From the NCBI GenBank assembly GCA_030692145.1, contig JAUYCU010000060.1, positions 1 to 6,817 of the forward strand: a stretch of 6,817 nt of DNA. The letters are read 5' to 3'. Numbering within the stretch: the stretch's first letter is position 1; every line of letters begins with the position of its first letter. The stretch comes from a bacterium. Lineage in GTDB: Bacteria; Patescibacteriota; Minisyncoccia; RBG-13-40-8-A. Below, piece after piece: positions 5,902 to 6,817 of this stretch. Both the position numbers and the translations under genes were made by a program. The notes under the pieces are model-generated. The model saw only the letters and a list, made by a program, of their open reading frames with translations. It did no database searches and was not told the origin of the DNA.

Positions 5902-6817
5902 TTATGGGGTTGGGGTTATTTCTGTTCCACCCCAATAGCCACTTTTCTTCATTAGGTTCTGAATCTTCGTTCTGTCGTCAATTCTTGTCTGTACTTCCCT
6001 CATCTTGGCCTCCGTTTCTGCTAATGCTGCTGCATCCGCTGCAGTAGACCTGGAACTATCAAGCATGGCTAGTTGGGCTTTTTGTCGAATAATTAAATCA
6101 TCTATCTCTGCCCTGATGACTTCTTTAGCTTTTGCATTTTGCATGCCATAGCCGAGCGTTGGAACCTGTTTTGAAGTAATATGCCTGGCTGCTAGTTTTA
6201 GGCTCGCCTCGGGAGTAATTTTATCCATGGTTTCTGCGTTTGTCGTAGCGACAGCTTGCCCGGCAACGATATCGGCAGCACTTCCTTCTTCTAGCCATTC
6301 TGGACGCACGGTGCCGTTTGCGTCCGAATAAAAAGTCTTTTCAGCGTTATTGGTTACTCTATAGAGAGCCTTTCGGTTTGCAACATTGTCATTGTCTGAT
6401 CCATCGGCTTTTGCCGCGAAGTCGTCAGTAAAAGTTTTTTGCATAGATTCCTCGGCAGCGCTTCTGACATCTTTTGTCCACGTCTTAAACACGCTTGCGA
6501 ATTCTCCCGTTGACAACTGTTTTCTCATTTCTTGTATAATTTGTGGGCCAAACTTATTTTTATCAAGCACTTGCTTGCTCCATTGCCTGTATGTGCCATT
6601 GGAAAATGCGCGCTCTTCTGCATCTTTTCGTCTTTCTTCTGTTTTTTCCGTGGTTTCGCCCTTTTTGCTTATTATCGCGTCGGGTCTCAATTCTTCAAGC
6701 TTTCTTAGCATTTCAGAATCGCCAAATGTCTCATATGCTTTCATGGCTGCCTGGGCTTGTTCATTTGTAGCTTCGCGCATGTATCCTCTGTTTTGAGCAG
6801 TCCTAGCAGCGAGTAGT
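5902..6817 (-). CDS. C-terminal part of a large protein, probable soluble tail of a VirB6/TrbL-like component (partial)
   Basis: The frame is open from the right edge to a TAA at 5904-5902, giving 304 visible residues. An in-frame ATG at 6780-6778 is preceded by AGAGG, but 12 codons upstream (LLAARTAQNRGY) are also open and similar in composition, so the gene most likely starts outside the window. The visible part is soluble and rich in Ala, Glu, Lys, Thr and Gln, with no membrane helix, signal peptide or cysteine. It contains helical segments such as MRKLEELRPDAI-like repeats near the start, RRKDAEERAFSNGTYRQW, and a heptad-like stretch near the end (AALAETEAKMREVQTRIDD). It ends in a Gly/Thr/Pro tail (WGGTEITPTP). 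I do not recognise a domain. The position just before PrgI, where large VirB6/TrbL-like membrane proteins with long soluble tails often sit, suggests this identity. That is context only. Confidence 0.6.
   Translation of the reverse strand, partial: LLAARTAQNRGYMREATNEQAQAAMKAYETFGDSEMLRKLEELRPDAIISKKGETTEKTEERRKDAEERAFSNGTYRQWSKQVLDKNKFGPQIIQEMRKQLSTGEFASVFKTWTKDVRSAAEESMQKTFTDDFAAKADGSDNDNVANRKALYRVTNNAEKTFYSDANGTVRPEWLEEGSAADIVAGQAVATTNAETMDKITPEASLKLAARHITSKQVPTLGYGMQNAKAKEVIRAEIDDLIIRQKAQLAMLDSSRSTAADAAALAETEAKMREVQTRIDDRTKIQNLMKKSGYWGGTEITPTP

Noticed and set aside
6386..6796. Plus-strand 136-codon, Ser/Cys-rich open frame
   Set aside because: It is antisense to the Ala/Glu/Lys-rich partial gene. 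The Ser/Phe/Cys-rich composition is typical of the reverse complement of such a gene.
1..6817. CRISPR arrays, tRNA/rRNA genes, insertion sequences or long direct repeats
   Set aside because: None was seen by eye. Coding sequence fills essentially the whole window, without repeated units or terminal inverted repeats.

Overview
The window is one continuous minus-strand gene cluster of eight genes, transcribed right to left. It encodes a VirB4/PrgI-type type IV secretion (T4SS) or conjugative-pilus-like machine. The pairing of a PrgI-family protein (VirB3-like) with VirB4, without recognisable outer-membrane-core proteins in view, resembles systems of monoderm bacteria. The gene order, the VirB4 split into two reading frames, and the accompanying secreted and small membrane proteins strongly recall loci I know from Patescibacteria/CPR genomes (Parcubacteria-like). 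That placement is made by eye and no search was run. TGA serves as a normal stop at two gene junctions, which argues against the UGA=Gly lineages (Gracilibacteria/Absconditabacteria).

Layout in transcription order: (1) 6817-5902, the C-terminal 304 residues of a larger protein cut by the right edge, probably the soluble tail of a VirB6/TrbL-like protein; (2) a 58-nt gap, the longest non-coding stretch; (3) PrgI-family two-helix membrane protein, 5843-5436; (4) TraC-like/VirB4 N-terminal-domain protein, 5434-4799; (5) VirB4 ATPase with complete nucleotide-binding motifs, 4796-2988; (6) small membrane protein of unknown function, 2985-2575; (7) secreted protein with two probable Ig/PKD-like beta domains, 2578-1760; (8) VirB2/TrbC-like pilin with an unusual cysteine-containing C-terminal extension, 1763-1044; (9) membrane-anchored TolB/WD40-like beta-propeller protein, 1021 to beyond the left edge. 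No stretch over 300 bases lacks a gene.

From PrgI to the pilin, genes are separated by 1-2 nt or overlap by 4 nt (ATGA), so they are almost certainly one transcript with coupled translation. The inferred scheme is an inner-membrane motor (VirB6-like, PrgI, split VirB4) driving assembly of a VirB2-like pilus or channel. The secreted Ig-like protein, the cysteine-bearing pilin and the anchored propeller would form the cell-surface part. No relaxase, coupling protein, integrase or origin of transfer lies in the window, so a DNA-transfer role is not shown. A pilus or secretion role in attachment or uptake is equally possible.
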